Shown piece by piece: positions 1 through 8,565 of a stretch of DNA of 64,000 bases; the stretch's first letter is position 1; each line of letters opens with the position of its first letter. The notes below the pieces were generated by a model. It made no database searches. It was not told the DNA's origin and worked only from the letters and a program-made list of their open reading frames with translations. Origin of the DNA: Sphingobium sp. HWE2-09 (GTDB lineage Bacteria > Pseudomonadota > Alphaproteobacteria > Sphingomonadales > Sphingomonadaceae); contig NZ_JAYKZX010000003.1 in assembly GCF_035989265.1 (NCBI RefSeq), positions 2,356,001-2,420,000 of the forward strand, in the 5' to 3' direction. A program made the translations under genes and the position numbers.

Positions 1-704
1 CCGTCGCCGTCTGCCTGCCGCTGGACGGGCATCATGCCCAGAACAGCCGGATGCGGGCGCAGTGGGAGGCAGGAAAGCCGCTGTCCAAGCAACTCTGGCG
101 GCGCATCATCATCGCCAAGATACGCTGGCAGGCGGCCGTGCTGGAGGCCAATGGCGTATCCGCCTCCGCCTTCGACCTGCTGGCGCGGCGCGTTGGATCG
201 GGCGATCCGGACAATGTCGAGGCGCAGGCGGCGCGGCGTTACTGGCCGCTGCTGATGGGGGAAGGCTTTCGGCGCGACCGCGATGCCGAGGGCGTCAACG
301 CCCTGCTCAACTATGGCTATACGGTGTTGCGATCGCTGTGCGCGCGCGCCGTCGTCGCATCCGGCCTGCATCCCTCGATTGGCGTGCATCACGCCAACCG
401 GACCAACGCCTTTGCCCTGGCCGACGATCTGATCGAACCGTTCCGGCCGCTGGTCGATGCATTGGCCGTGCGCATCTTAGCGCGCGGGATAGAGGGCGTG
501 ACGCCGGAGGCCAAGCGCGCCTTTGCCGGATTGATCGCGCTCGACCTGCCCGGCGCGGACGGCACCACCACGGTGGCAGGCGCCGCCAATCGCGCCGCGC
601 AAAGCCTGGCCCGCGCCTTTCAGAGCGGGCAGGCGGCCGACATCATCCTGCCCGTTCCGCCATCCGCGCTGGAACTGGCAGGACTTGATTCGTTGCTCGC
701 ATGA
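1..704 (+). CDS. cas1: CRISPR-associated endonuclease Cas1, type II (5' end outside window)
   Basis: Cas1 is the integrase of the Cas1-Cas2 complex that inserts new spacers. The reading frame is open from base 3 (VAVCLPLDGHHAQNSRM), so the N-terminus lies before the window and about 233 residues are visible. Family signatures are NALLNYGYTVLR, the histidine region GLHPSIGVHH, and ADDLIEPFRP with its acidic metal ligand. The C-terminus is full length. The stop codon overlaps the ATG of cas2 at 701 (ATGA), so the two were translationally coupled. cas9 and the tracrRNA are expected upstream. The Cas1 frame itself looks intact, but its partner Cas2 is broken. Confidence 0.93.
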   Translation, partial: VAVCLPLDGHHAQNSRMRAQWEAGKPLSKQLWRRIIIAKIRWQAAVLEANGVSASAFDLLARRVGSGDPDNVEAQAARRYWPLLMGEGFRRDRDAEGVNALLNYGYTVLRSLCARAVVASGLHPSIGVHHANRTNAFALADDLIEPFRPLVDALAVRILARGIEGVTPEAKRAFAGLIALDLPGADGTTTVAGAANRAAQSLARAFQSGQAADIILPVPPSALELAGLDSLLA

Positions 705-783
705 GCGCCACCCAATTGAGCGGATACCGGCTGATGTGGATATTTGAACCGCGCCGGATTTGCCGGAGGCGTTGGGTTGTGAG

Positions 784-1689
784 TCACGCTGCCATATCGA
801 TGTTGTCCGCGGCAGCATAATATTGATCTTCGGCTTCGGCAGGCGGGATGTTGCCGATAGGCTCCAGCAGCCGGCGATTGTTGAACCAGTCGACCCATTC
901 GAGCGTGGCATACTCGACCGCTTCGAAGCTGCGCCACGGTCCTCGCCGGTGGATCACCTCGGCTTTGTAAAGGCCGTTGATCGTCTCAGCCAAAGCATTG
1001 TCGTAGCTGTCGCCGACGCTGCCGACAGACGGCTCGATCCCGGCTTCGGCGAGGCGCTCGGTGTATTTGATGGACACGTATTGCGACCCGCGGTCGCTAT
1101 GATGGATGAGGCCGCCCCGATGGGCCGGCCGTCGATCATAAAGCGCCTGTTCCAGCGCATCGAGGACGAAGCTTGCGTGCGCTGTCCTGCTGGCTCGCCA
1201 GCCTACAATCCGCCTGGCGTAGGTATCGATGATGAAAGCGACGTAAACGAAGCCGGCCCAGGTCGCGACATAGGTAAAGTCGGATACCCACAGCATGTTC
1301 GGCGCTGGCGCGTAGAACCTGCGGTTAACGTGATCGAGCGGGCAAGCTGCTGCCTTGTCGCTGATGGTCGTGCGCACTGGCTTGCCCCGGATCACTCCGG
1401 CCAAGCCCATCTCGCGCATCAGCCGGGCGACCGTACAGCGGGCGACGGGCACGCCCTCCCGCATCATCTGCCGCCACACCTTGCGCACGCCGTAGACCGC
1501 GAAGTTCTCGGCGAACACGCGCGCGATCTCCGGCTTGAGGGCCGCATCCCGCCGCGCCCGCGCCGACAAGCGTGTCGGATCCTGTCGCTGCGCGACGCGC
1601 TCGTGATAAGTGGATGGGGCGATCGGCAGGACGCGGCAGATCGGCTCGACCCCATAGGCATCGCGGTGATCGTCAATGAACGCAATCAT
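784..1689 (-). CDS. IS3-family transposase OrfB (DDE integrase domain)
   Basis: This is the catalytic half of the IS3 transposase, 301 residues, with an rve integrase core. An HTH_21-like N-terminal part is followed by the catalytic triad: Asp in WVSDFTYV, Asp in HHSDRGSQY and Glu in NALAETING. All three are present, so the enzyme should be active. Its ATG overlaps the stop of orfA (ATGA at 1686-1689). OrfB may therefore be made by reinitiation and, in most IS3 elements, also as a -1 frameshifted OrfAB fusion. No classical A6G slippery run was obvious in the overlap. The frame ends 39 bases inside the left inverted repeat boundary. Confidence 0.95.
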   Translation of the reverse strand: MIAFIDDHRDAYGVEPICRVLPIAPSTYHERVAQRQDPTRLSARARRDAALKPEIARVFAENFAVYGVRKVWRQMMREGVPVARCTVARLMREMGLAGVIRGKPVRTTISDKAAACPLDHVNRRFYAPAPNMLWVSDFTYVATWAGFVYVAFIIDTYARRIVGWRASRTAHASFVLDALEQALYDRRPAHRGGLIHHSDRGSQYVSIKYTERLAEAGIEPSVGSVGDSYDNALAETINGLYKAEVIHRRGPWRSFEAVEYATLEWVDWFNNRRLLEPIGNIPPAEAEDQYYAAADNIDMAA

Positions 1690-2012
1690 CGCCGAAACGG
1701 GCGGTCGAGCTCCGCCTGAGCAAAATATGCCGATGCCTTGCGGAGAATCTCATTGGCCTGCCGCAGTTCGCGAACCTCGCGCTCCAGCGCCTTCACCCTG
1801 TCGGCAATTTCGGCTGGGACACCCGCCCGCTTACCGCTGTCGACCTCAGCCTTCTTCACCCACTCATGCAGCGTCGGCGGTGAGCAGCCGATCTTCTCGG
1901 CAATCGATACCACCGCGGCCCAGCGCGATGGGTAATCCCGCTCGTGATCCAGCACCATCCGGATCGCTCGCTCGCGTACTTCCGGCGCAAATTTGTTCGT
2001 CGTCTTGCTCAT
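1686..2012 (-). CDS. IS3-family transposase OrfA (helix-turn-helix)
   Basis: OrfA is 108 residues and supplies DNA binding and oligomerisation for IS3-type transposition. The N-terminal half (about residues 8-55) is an HTH_Tnp_1 / IS911-type helix-turn-helix ([11 protein letters not shown], then [14 protein letters not shown]). It is followed by a leucine-zipper-like coiled coil ([21 protein letters not shown]). The gene starts 53 bases inside the right inverted repeat end and its stop overlaps the orfB start. Length and layout are normal for the family. Confidence 0.94.
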   Translation of the reverse strand: MSKTTNKFAPEVRERAIRMVLDHERDYPSRWAAVVSIAEKIGCSPPTLHEWVKKAEVDSGKRAGVPAEIADRVKALEREVRELRQANEILRKASAYFAQAELDRPFRR

Positions 2013-2388
2013 ATCGGCTCCATCTACTCAAGAGTTGGAGCCTCCGACAAACCCGGCGCGGTTCAATTCGTGATGTTCGACCTGCCCGTGACGACAAAAG
2101 AACAGGCCCGCGCGGCCACCAAATTTCGCGAGTTTTTGCTGGATGAAGGTTTTGAAAAAAGCCAGTTTTCCGTCTATGCTCGCTTCTGCAACGGCAAGGA
2201 ACAGTTCGAAACCTACATGCGCCGAGTTGAATCGCGCCTGCCCGATCGTGGTGACGTTCACATCCTCAGCTTCACGGACCGCCAATATGAAAATATCGTG
2301 CGATTTTCAGGACAACGCCGGAGGCGGCAGCAGAAAAATCCGGATCAGCTTGCGCTATTCTAATGATTCGCGGGAATTTTTCCTGGCT

Positions 2389-2435
2389 GGATCAGCGGAT
2401 ATTGCGTTGCCTTTCAACACGATACCCACTGATCC
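2389..2435. other. Imperfect stem-loop directly abutting the first CRISPR repeat
   Basis: Between the cas2 stop and repeat 1 lie only 72 bases (2364-2435). The last 47 can fold: GGATCAG at 2389-2395 pairs with CTGATCC at 2429-2435. Inside, GG, TAT and GTTG pair with CC, ATA and CAAC around a CCTTT loop, with small bulges. The hairpin ends exactly where repeat 1 begins. It could terminate array transcripts arriving on the minus strand, or mark the integration end for Cas1-Cas2. Both roles are inference. Confidence 0.5.
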
Positions 2436-4911
2436 ATCATAACCGCTCAGAGATCGCGGTCCAGCGGCAACGAGAATTGCGAGGACGACAATCTCCTCGC
2501 GATCATAACCGCTCAGAGATCGCGGTCCAGCGGCAACGCTTAGCCGCACTGGCAGCGGTACCTTTTGATCATAACCGCTCAGAGATCGCGGTCCAGCGGC
2601 AACGCAATTTTGACGTAGGCGGTGGCCGTCTTCATCATAACCGCTCAGAGATCGCGGTCCAGCGGCAACAGCTTTTCCTTGAACCAGTTGGCGACCGAAA
2701 TCATAACCGCTCAGAGATCGCGGTCCAGCGGCAACCGTCCTGGTCGCCACCCTTCGCCGCTGCCGATCATAACCGCTCAGAGATCGCGGTCCAGCGGCAA
2801 CCAACGCGTGTTTGCAGGGTCTAGTCGCTCGATCATAACCGCTCAGAGATCGCGGTCCAGCGGCAACGTTAGCCAAACGGAATGGCGTTAGAGCATAATC
2901 ATAACCGCTCAGAGATCGCGGTCCAGCGGCAACCGCAAGACGCCGCGCTATTTCAAGCCGGTCATCATAACCGCTCAGAGATCGCGGTCCAGCGGCAACC
3001 CGCCTTTCGAGCAGCTGGCGCGCGCGAAAATCATAACCGCTCAGAGATCGCGGTCCAGCGGCAACGCGCTCTACGTTGTAAAACGGCGAAAATTCATCAT
3101 AACCGCTCAGAGATCGCGGTCCAGCGGCAACCCCACGGTCGATGCATTGGCCTTGTTGTTGATCATAACCGCTCAGAGATCGCGGTCCAGCGGCAACAAG
3201 CGCAGGCATTGCCATGCGATGGTGCTGATCATAACCGCTCAGAGATCGCGGTCCAGCGGCAACCATGCGACGCGAAGATCTGCGCGAACTGCGATCATAA
3301 CCGCTCAGAGATCGCGGTCCAGCGGCAACACCGCCGTGGACTTGGCCATGGATGGCAAGATCATAACCGCTCAGAGATCGCGGTCCAGCGGCAACGCATC
3401 CGTTGGCGGCTTCACGCTGCGCGAAATCATAACCGCTCAGAGATCGCGGTCCAGCGGCAACATGAGTGTCATCCGCACCATCATCAACAGTATCATAACC
3501 GCTCAGAGATCGCGGTCCAGCGGCAACCTGCGCCCGCGATGCCGCCTCGCGCCGGGCATCATAACCGCTCAGAGATCGCGGTCCAGCGGCAACAGTGTCG
3601 AGCCGCCATATCGGTTCGCCCCAATCATAACCGCTCAGAGATCGCGGTCCAGCGGCAACCGACAAAGGCGACGGTCATAGAGCCATATTATCATAACCGC
3701 TCAGAGATCGCGGTCCAGCGGCAACTGCGAGCTTGCCGATCAGTAACGTGCCAACATCATAACCGCTCAGAGATCGCGGTCCAGCGGCAACCTAATGTTC
3801 CATTGGCGGAGGCGACGCAGAATCATAACCGCTCAGAGATCGCGGTCCAGCGGCAACCCGGTTGCGCGCTAGCCTTGGCGAAGATGAATCATAACCGCTC
3901 AGAGATCGCGGTCCAGCGGCAACCGTGGCAATCGCGAGCGATGGCGATGATTTATCATAACCGCTCAGAGATCGCGGTCCAGCGGCAACCCGTTATGCCG
4001 CCTAATCCTGTGCTGTAGAATCATAACCGCTCAGAGATCGCGGTCCAGCGGCAACCGTGACCGTCTCGTCGTCTACTTCCTCATTATCATAACCGCTCAG
4101 AGATCGCGGTCCAGCGGCAACTGCGCCGTCTCTATGCGCGCATTTCTGCCGATCATAACCGCTCAGAGATCGCGGTCCAGCGGCAACACGCGAGATGATG
4201 GCGCTCGGCGAAGAGATATCATAACCGCTCAGAGATCGCGGTCCAGCGGCAACGCCAGGCGCGCAGCGACGCGGCCCCCGGGTATCATAACCGCTCAGAG
4301 ATCGCGGTCCAGCGGCAACCGGTTGCACCAACTGAGAGCATCATCGTCATCATAACCGCTCAGAGATCGCGGTCCAGCGGCAACTATGTCCCGGCGTGCT
4401 TCACCCGGCGATGCGATCATAACCGCTCAGAGATCGCGGTCCAGCGGCAACACTGGCAGCAACTAACCATCGCGGCGCATATCATAACCGCTCAGAGATC
4501 GCGGTCCAGCGGCAACTCACCCCAAGAGCCGCAACTGTATTGGATATCATAACCGCTCAGAGATCGCGGTCCAGCGGCAACCTCGCCATCCTTGGCGAAG
4601 GCGACGATCGAATCATAACCGCTCAGAGATCGCGGTCCAGCGGCAACGACACATGGTTCGGGTTCACGCGCCGGGCGATCATAACCGCTCAGAGATCGCG
4701 GTCCAACGGCAACTGTGCAATCGAGCAGAGCGCGGTGACACGCATCATAACCGCTCAGAGATCGCGGTCCAGCGGCAACTCCCTGTGACGTGATCCAGTT
4801 GGCGGCGTGATCATAACCGCTCAGAGATCGCGGTCCAGCGGCAACACCAGACGCAGCCGTTCCTGACCATCGCTGATCATAACCGCTCCGATATCGCCTT
4901 CCCCCTTCATC
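2436..4911 (-). CRISPR. Type II-C CRISPR array, 37 repeats plus one degenerate terminal repeat
   Basis: The 36-bp repeat occurs 37 times, with starts from 2436 to 4810 at a 66-bp period. The 37 spacers are nearly all 30 bp; spacers 29, 31 and 32 are 29 bp and spacer 30 is 31 bp. Read on the minus strand the repeat begins GTTGCCGCTGG and ends GAGCGGTTATGAT, the form of type II crRNA repeats, so crRNA runs toward cas2. I found one variant full repeat (4678-4713, one base changed). At the far end a degenerate repeat (4876-4911) keeps only about its first 13 bases on the plus strand. No spacer match to the rest of the window was noticed by eye. cas9 and tracrRNA are not in the window. Confidence 0.97.
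4810..4845 (-). promoter_or_regulatory. Promoter-like elements inside each CRISPR repeat (example: last intact repeat)
   Basis: On the crRNA strand every repeat contains CTGGAC (4838-4833 here), then 17 bases, then TATGAT (4815-4810), which forms the last six bases of the repeat. CTGGAC is one base from the alphaproteobacterial -35 CTTGAC, and TATGAT is a good -10. Type II-C arrays of Neisseria and Campylobacter carry a promoter at the same place in each repeat. Each spacer could thus be transcribed on its own. The degenerate repeat at 4876 keeps the -10 but has lost the -35 region. Confidence 0.6.
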
Positions 4912-4963
4912 TTCCCCCTCGCTTGTTCTATGCCCGCAATCCAATTCCCAAGGGGACGTCGTT

Positions 4964-5830
4964 TTGATCCTGGACCTTGCCGCCGCCGCTTCGGGCGCCA
5001 TTCGCTTTGAAGATCTGGGGCTGGACCCCGTTGCCCTCAATCTGGGCTTCTTCACGCTGAAATGGTACAGCCTTGCCTATCTGGCGGGTATCCTGATCGG
5101 CTATTGGTATCTGCTCAAACTGGTCGCCCAGCCCGGATCGCCGATGGGGCGTCGCCATGCCGACGACATGATCTTCTATGCGACGCTGGGCATCATCATC
5201 GGTGGGCGGCTGGCCTATGTGATCTTTTACCAGCCTGAAATCCTCAGCCATCCGCTCGACATCTTCAAATTGTGGAATGGCGGCATGTCTTTCCATGGCG
5301 GGGCGGTGGGCGTGTCGCTGGGCATTCTCTACATGGCGTGGAAGGAGAAGCTCAGCTGGTTGCGCATCCATGACTATGTCGCCTGCGTGGTGCCGTTCGG
5401 GCTGTTCTTTGGGCGTCTCGCCAATTTCGTGAACGGGGAGTTGTGGGGCAAGGAAACCGACGTGCCCTGGGCGATCATCTTCCCGACCGGCGGCCCCTAC
5501 CCCCGGCACCCCAGCCAGTTGTACGAAGCCGGGCTGGAGGGGATCGTCCTGTTCCTCATCCTGGCCTTCGCCTTCTGGAAGACCCGTGCGCGGTATAAGC
5601 CGGGCATGCTGGTCGGCATATTCCTGCTGGGCTATGGCTGCTTCCGCTTTGGCGTGGAATATGTCCGAGAAGCCGACGCGCAGTTGATGGAGTTCGCCGC
5701 GCGGACCGGCCTGCATATGGGACAATGGCTGTGCGTGCCGATGATCCTGGGCGGCCTCTATCTGATCGGCACCGCCGGTCGGCGTCGCGTGCGGGTGGAG
5801 CCGATCGCGGGCAGCGCCAGTGTCGGCTGA
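4964..5830 (+). CDS. lgt: Prolipoprotein diacylglyceryl transferase
   Basis: Lgt is an inner-membrane enzyme that moves diacylglycerol from phosphatidylglycerol to the lipobox cysteine of prelipoproteins, the first step of lipoprotein maturation. The protein has 288 residues and about seven membrane segments. Signatures visible are [11 protein letters not shown] (essential His), [13 protein letters not shown] (family signature) and [13 protein letters not shown] start at 4964 is chosen because AGGGGA lies 8 bases upstream and the frame begins there. The gene sits just past the far end of the CRISPR array. It overlaps the next gene by 11 bases. Confidence 0.95.
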   Translation: MILDLAAAASGAIRFEDLGLDPVALNLGFFTLKWYSLAYLAGILIGYWYLLKLVAQPGSPMGRRHADDMIFYATLGIIIGGRLAYVIFYQPEILSHPLDIFKLWNGGMSFHGGAVGVSLGILYMAWKEKLSWLRIHDYVACVVPFGLFFGRLANFVNGELWGKETDVPWAIIFPTGGPYPRHPSQLYEAGLEGIVLFLILAFAFWKTRARYKPGMLVGIFLLGYGCFRFGVEYVREADAQLMEFAARTGLHMGQWLCVPMILGGLYLIGTAGRRRVRVEPIAGSASVG

Positions 5831-6887
5831 ACCGGTCGCGCTGGCCGATCGGCTGGCGCGACAGATCGCGTCGGGCGGGCCGATTTCGGTCGCCCATTAT
5901 ATCGCCGAAGCGAACCAGCATTATTATGCCACCCGCGATCCGCTGGGCGCGGAGGGCGACTTTACGACGGCGCCGGAAATCAGCCAGATGTTCGGCGAAC
6001 TGGTAGGGCTGGCCCTCGCCGACATCTGGATGCGGTCGGGTCGCCGCCCCGATCCGGCCTATGTCGAACTTGGCCCCGGTCGAGGCACATTGGCGGCGGA
6101 TGCGTTGCGGGCGATGGAGCGGGCCGCGCTCGCGCCGAAAATGCATCTGGTCGAAACCAGCCCGACTTTACGCGAGCGGCAGAGCGCCATGCTGCCCCAT
6201 GTTGTCCATCATGACACGATCGACAGCCTGCCCGACACCGGCCCGCTGCTGGTGGTCGCCAACGAATTTTTCGACGCCCTGCCCGTCCGCCAGTGCATCC
6301 GCGTCGGCGACGAATGGCGTGAGCGGGTCGTCGTCAGTCGAGAGGCGGCGGGCCGCTTCCTGCCCGTACCCGGATACCGCCGCATCGAATCCGGGCTGCC
6401 GTCCTTTGCCGTGGATGCGCCCGAAGGCGCGATCCTGGAATCGCCGATCGTCGGCGCGGGCATCGCCTATGCGCTGGCCCATCGTATCGCCAAGCAGGGC
6501 GGCGCGGCGATCATCATCGATTATGGCTATGAAGGCCCGGCGCTGGGCGACACGTTGCAGGCGGTCAGGGCGCACCAGTTCGCCGACCCTTTCACCGATC
6601 CGGGCGAGGTGGACCTGACCACCCATGTCGATTTCACGATATTGGGCAATATGGCGCGGCAGGCGGGATTGCGGGTGCATGGGCCGGTCGGCCAAGGCGA
6701 TTATCTGCGCCAGCTGGGCATCGAGGCGCGTGCCGACCAGCTGGCCCGCACCGCCCCGGCCCGCGCCGCAGAGGTGGAGGCCGCACGCCATCGCCTGACC
6801 GACGGTGCGGAGATGGGGATGTTATTCAAGGCGATGGCCTGGACCCATCCCGACTGGGCGGACCCGGCGGGGTTTGAACGGACTTAA
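5820..6887 (+). CDS. SAM-dependent methyltransferase, DUF185 / NDUFAF7 (MidA) family
   Basis: This 355-residue protein belongs to the family of NDUFAF7/MidA, which in mitochondria methylates an arginine of a complex I subunit. The bacterial target is not established. Visible features are the family N-terminus [17 protein letters not shown], the [16 protein letters not shown] signature, and the SAM-binding motif [15 protein letters not shown]. The GTG start at 5820 overlaps the lgt stop by 11 bases, so the two are coupled. The 3' end overlaps the convergent gmk by 4 bases. Confidence 0.88.
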   Translation: MSAEPVALADRLARQIASGGPISVAHYIAEANQHYYATRDPLGAEGDFTTAPEISQMFGELVGLALADIWMRSGRRPDPAYVELGPGRGTLAADALRAMERAALAPKMHLVETSPTLRERQSAMLPHVVHHDTIDSLPDTGPLLVVANEFFDALPVRQCIRVGDEWRERVVVSREAAGRFLPVPGYRRIESGLPSFAVDAPEGAILESPIVGAGIAYALAHRIAKQGGAAIIIDYGYEGPALGDTLQAVRAHQFADPFTDPGEVDLTTHVDFTILGNMARQAGLRVHGPVGQGDYLRQLGIEARADQLARTAPARAAEVEAARHRLTDGAEMGMLFKAMAWTHPDWADPAGFERT

Positions 6888-7549
6888 TCGTCCTGGTGAT
6901 AGCGGCCGAGTTTGCGGATGAAGCCGATCAGGCCGGTCTGGCGGCTGCGCTTCATGCGTTCGGCGTGCAGGATGGTTTGCACGCGTTCGAAACAATCCTG
7001 CGCATCGACATTGCACAGCACATAGTCATAGCCGTCCCAATGGGCGATCTCGCCCGCGGCGCGCGCCATGCGGCCTTCGATGACTTCGTTGCTGTCGGTG
7101 CCCCGCCCGCGCAGGCGGCGTTCCAGTTCTTCCATGGAAGGCGGCAGGATGAAGATGCGGACGACGTCGCCCCCGGCGATCTGGTGCAACTGCTGCGCGC
7201 CCTGCCAGTCGATGTCGAACAAGACGTCCTTGCCGGATTTCAGCATCGCTTCGACCGGCGCGCGCGGCGTGCCGTAGCGCTGGCCGAAGACATGCGCCCA
7301 TTCCAGAAATTCATGGTCCGCCGTCATCCGGCGAAATTCTTCCAGATCGACGAAATGATAATCCTTGCCGTCGACTTCGCCCGGCCGCATCGGCCGCGTG
7401 GTCGCGGACACCGACATGGACAGGTCCGGTTCGGCCGCCAGCAATTTGCGCGCGATGGTGGATTTGCCCGCGCCCGATGGCGATGACAGGACGAAAAGAA
7501 CGCCCCGCCGCTTGAAATCGGGAGTCTCTGAAGAAATGGTGTCGGCCAT
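6884..7549 (-). CDS. gmk: Guanylate kinase
   Basis: Gmk phosphorylates GMP (and dGMP) to GDP with ATP and also matters for (p)ppGpp homeostasis. The P-loop SSPSGAGKST is at the N-terminus, followed by the GMP-binding region TTRPMRPGEVDGKDYHF and by DIDWQGAQQL. The ATG at 7549 gives 221 residues and an N-terminus of normal length. The open frame continues 23 codons further upstream without family similarity. It is convergent with the methyltransferase gene. Confidence 0.96.
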   Translation of the reverse strand: MADTISSETPDFKRRGVLFVLSSPSGAGKSTIARKLLAAEPDLSMSVSATTRPMRPGEVDGKDYHFVDLEEFRRMTADHEFLEWAHVFGQRYGTPRAPVEAMLKSGKDVLFDIDWQGAQQLHQIAGGDVVRIFILPPSMEELERRLRGRGTDSNEVIEGRMARAAGEIAHWDGYDYVLCNVDAQDCFERVQTILHAERMKRSRQTGLIGFIRKLGRYHQDD

Positions 7550-7603
7550 GGCCGCTAGTGGCGCGTAGGACGCGCTTTTGCAAGAGGGCGGTGGGGAGAA
7601 GCG

Positions 7604-8173
7604 ATGCGACGCAGACACAAGGCCAACTGGCGCGGCTTCATCGTCGCCGCGCTGATCGCGTTGGGAGCCGGCATCCTACTGTTCCTGATGCACCGGCCAC
7701 CCATCTGCACCTACGGCCGGGTGGAACTGTGGCACGGGGCGCTGGACAGCGGGAACAGCCAGCATATCGCCGACTGGTACAGCCTGAGCCATGTGATCCA
7801 TGGCTTCCTGTTTTACGCAGGCGCGCGGCTGTTGTTGCGCGGGCGGCCGATCGGGCCGCGGCTGGCGCTGGCGGTGTTGGTCGAATTGGCTTGGGAGATA
7901 TTGGAGAACTCGCCGATCATCATCGACCGCTATCGCACGGCGACGATCGCGCTGGGCTATTCGGGCGACACGATCGTCAATTCGATGAGCGATATCGGCA
8001 TGATGACGCTGGGCTTTGCCTTTGCCGCCCGCGCGCCTGTGTGGGTCACGGTGACGCTCGCCATCGCGCTGGAACTTGTGGCGCTGGCGGTGATCCGCGA
8101 CAATCTGACGCTCAATATATTGATGCTGGCCTGGCCGATCGACGCGGTGCGCGACTGGCAAGCGGCGCTTTAG
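7604..8173 (+). CDS. DUF2585 (UPF0314) membrane protein
   Basis: The protein has 189 residues and four or five membrane segments. It matches the uncharacterised alphaproteobacterial UPF0314 family: HIADWYSLSHVIHGFLFY, then ELAWEILENSPIIIDRYR, then GDTIVNSMSD. The conserved acidic and Asn residues around ENSP and GDTIVNS suggest a shared active or binding site, but no reaction is known. The gene diverges from gmk and ends in a 4-base overlap with the convergent gene at 8170. Confidence 0.85.
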   Translation: MRRRHKANWRGFIVAALIALGAGILLFLMHRPPICTYGRVELWHGALDSGNSQHIADWYSLSHVIHGFLFYAGARLLLRGRPIGPRLALAVLVELAWEILENSPIIIDRYRTATIALGYSGDTIVNSMSDIGMMTLGFAFAARAPVWVTVTLAIALELVALAVIRDNLTLNILMLAWPIDAVRDWQAAL

Positions 8174-8517
8174 ATATTGCCGACCTTGCGCGCGCTTTCG
8201 ATCGGGATCGGCTCGCCGCTCTTGTCGGGCAGCAGCTTGAGGCTCTTCTTGCGATCCGCCTCCTTCTTGGCTTCAAACAGCTTGCCCGCCATATAGGCGC
8301 CGGTAACAAACAAGGCGCCGGCGGGATAGCGCATGATCACCCGCTTCACGCCCGCGCCCGCGATCAGGCCAAAGACGCCCTTCTTGCCCGTTGCCGCCGC
8401 GACCCGCGCGGCGACCACGGTCGCGCCGACACGCGCGGCTTTTCGCAACAGGCCCGCCTTTTTCGGCGGACGGATCGTCACCAGCGGGGCGGAGGGGGTG
8501 AGGGCTTTTTTCTTCAT
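8170..8517 (-). CDS. Conserved hypothetical protein, basic, one possible membrane segment
   Basis: The protein has 115 residues. It begins with a lysine-rich stretch (MKKKALTPSAPLVT), followed by Ala/Val-rich helices and one possible membrane helix (IMRYPAGALFVTGAYMAGKLF). A charged KKEADRKKSLKLL segment comes after that. I do not recognise a family. Codon use looks like that of its neighbours and its 3' end meets the DUF2585 gene. It may be a small inner-membrane protein. Confidence 0.65.
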   Translation of the reverse strand: MKKKALTPSAPLVTIRPPKKAGLLRKAARVGATVVAARVAAATGKKGVFGLIAGAGVKRVIMRYPAGALFVTGAYMAGKLFEAKKEADRKKSLKLLPDKSGEPIPIESARKVGNI

Positions 8518-8565
8518 ACAGGGTTAATGTATCGAAGCCCCGCCGGTTCCGCCAGAGGCACCCGA

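Larger units (their letters stand above)
745..2065 (-). mobile_element. IS3-family insertion sequence inside cas2
   Basis: The element is 1,321 bp and bounded by 26-bp inverted repeats at 745-770 and 2040-2065. The repeats begin TGAACCGCGCCGG and match at 24 of 26 positions. A 3-bp direct repeat ATT (742-744 and 2066-2068) flanks it as the target duplication, as expected for IS3. It holds two overlapping minus-strand frames, the orfA/orfB layout of IS3 elements. Both frames and both ends are intact, so the element may still be mobile. It lies antisense to the cas genes. Confidence 0.95.
701..2363 (+). pseudogene. cas2: cas2 interrupted by an IS3-family element
   Basis: Cas2 is the structural partner of Cas1 in spacer acquisition. 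The 5' piece (701-744) encodes MSATQLSGYRLMWI and then runs into the insertion, stopping at 818-820 after 39 residues. The 3' piece (2069-2363) encodes VMFDLPVTTKEQ through KNPDQLALF. Joining base 744 to base 2069, that is removing 745-2065 plus one ATT duplication, gives GYRLMWIFVMFDLP in one frame and a 112-residue protein, the usual Cas2 length. A restart at ATG 2073 would give 96 residues but lose half of the first beta strand, so a working Cas2 is unlikely. No other lesion is seen, which suggests a recent insertion. Confidence 0.95.

Noticed and set aside
2472..2501. Palindrome GCGAGGA-CGACAATC-TCCTCGC next to repeat 1
   Set aside because: It lies wholly within spacer 1 and is best explained as captured foreign sequence, not a local regulatory site.
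2355..4355. Long open frames on both strands across the CRISPR array
   Set aside because: The 66-base period equals 22 codons, so the repeat stays open in several frames. The predicted proteins are simple repeats of the CRISPR unit (for example VAAGPRSLSGYD) and are not genes.
2472..4875. Self-targeting spacers
   Set aside because: Comparison by eye found no spacer matching another part of this window. A genome-wide search would be needed to say more.
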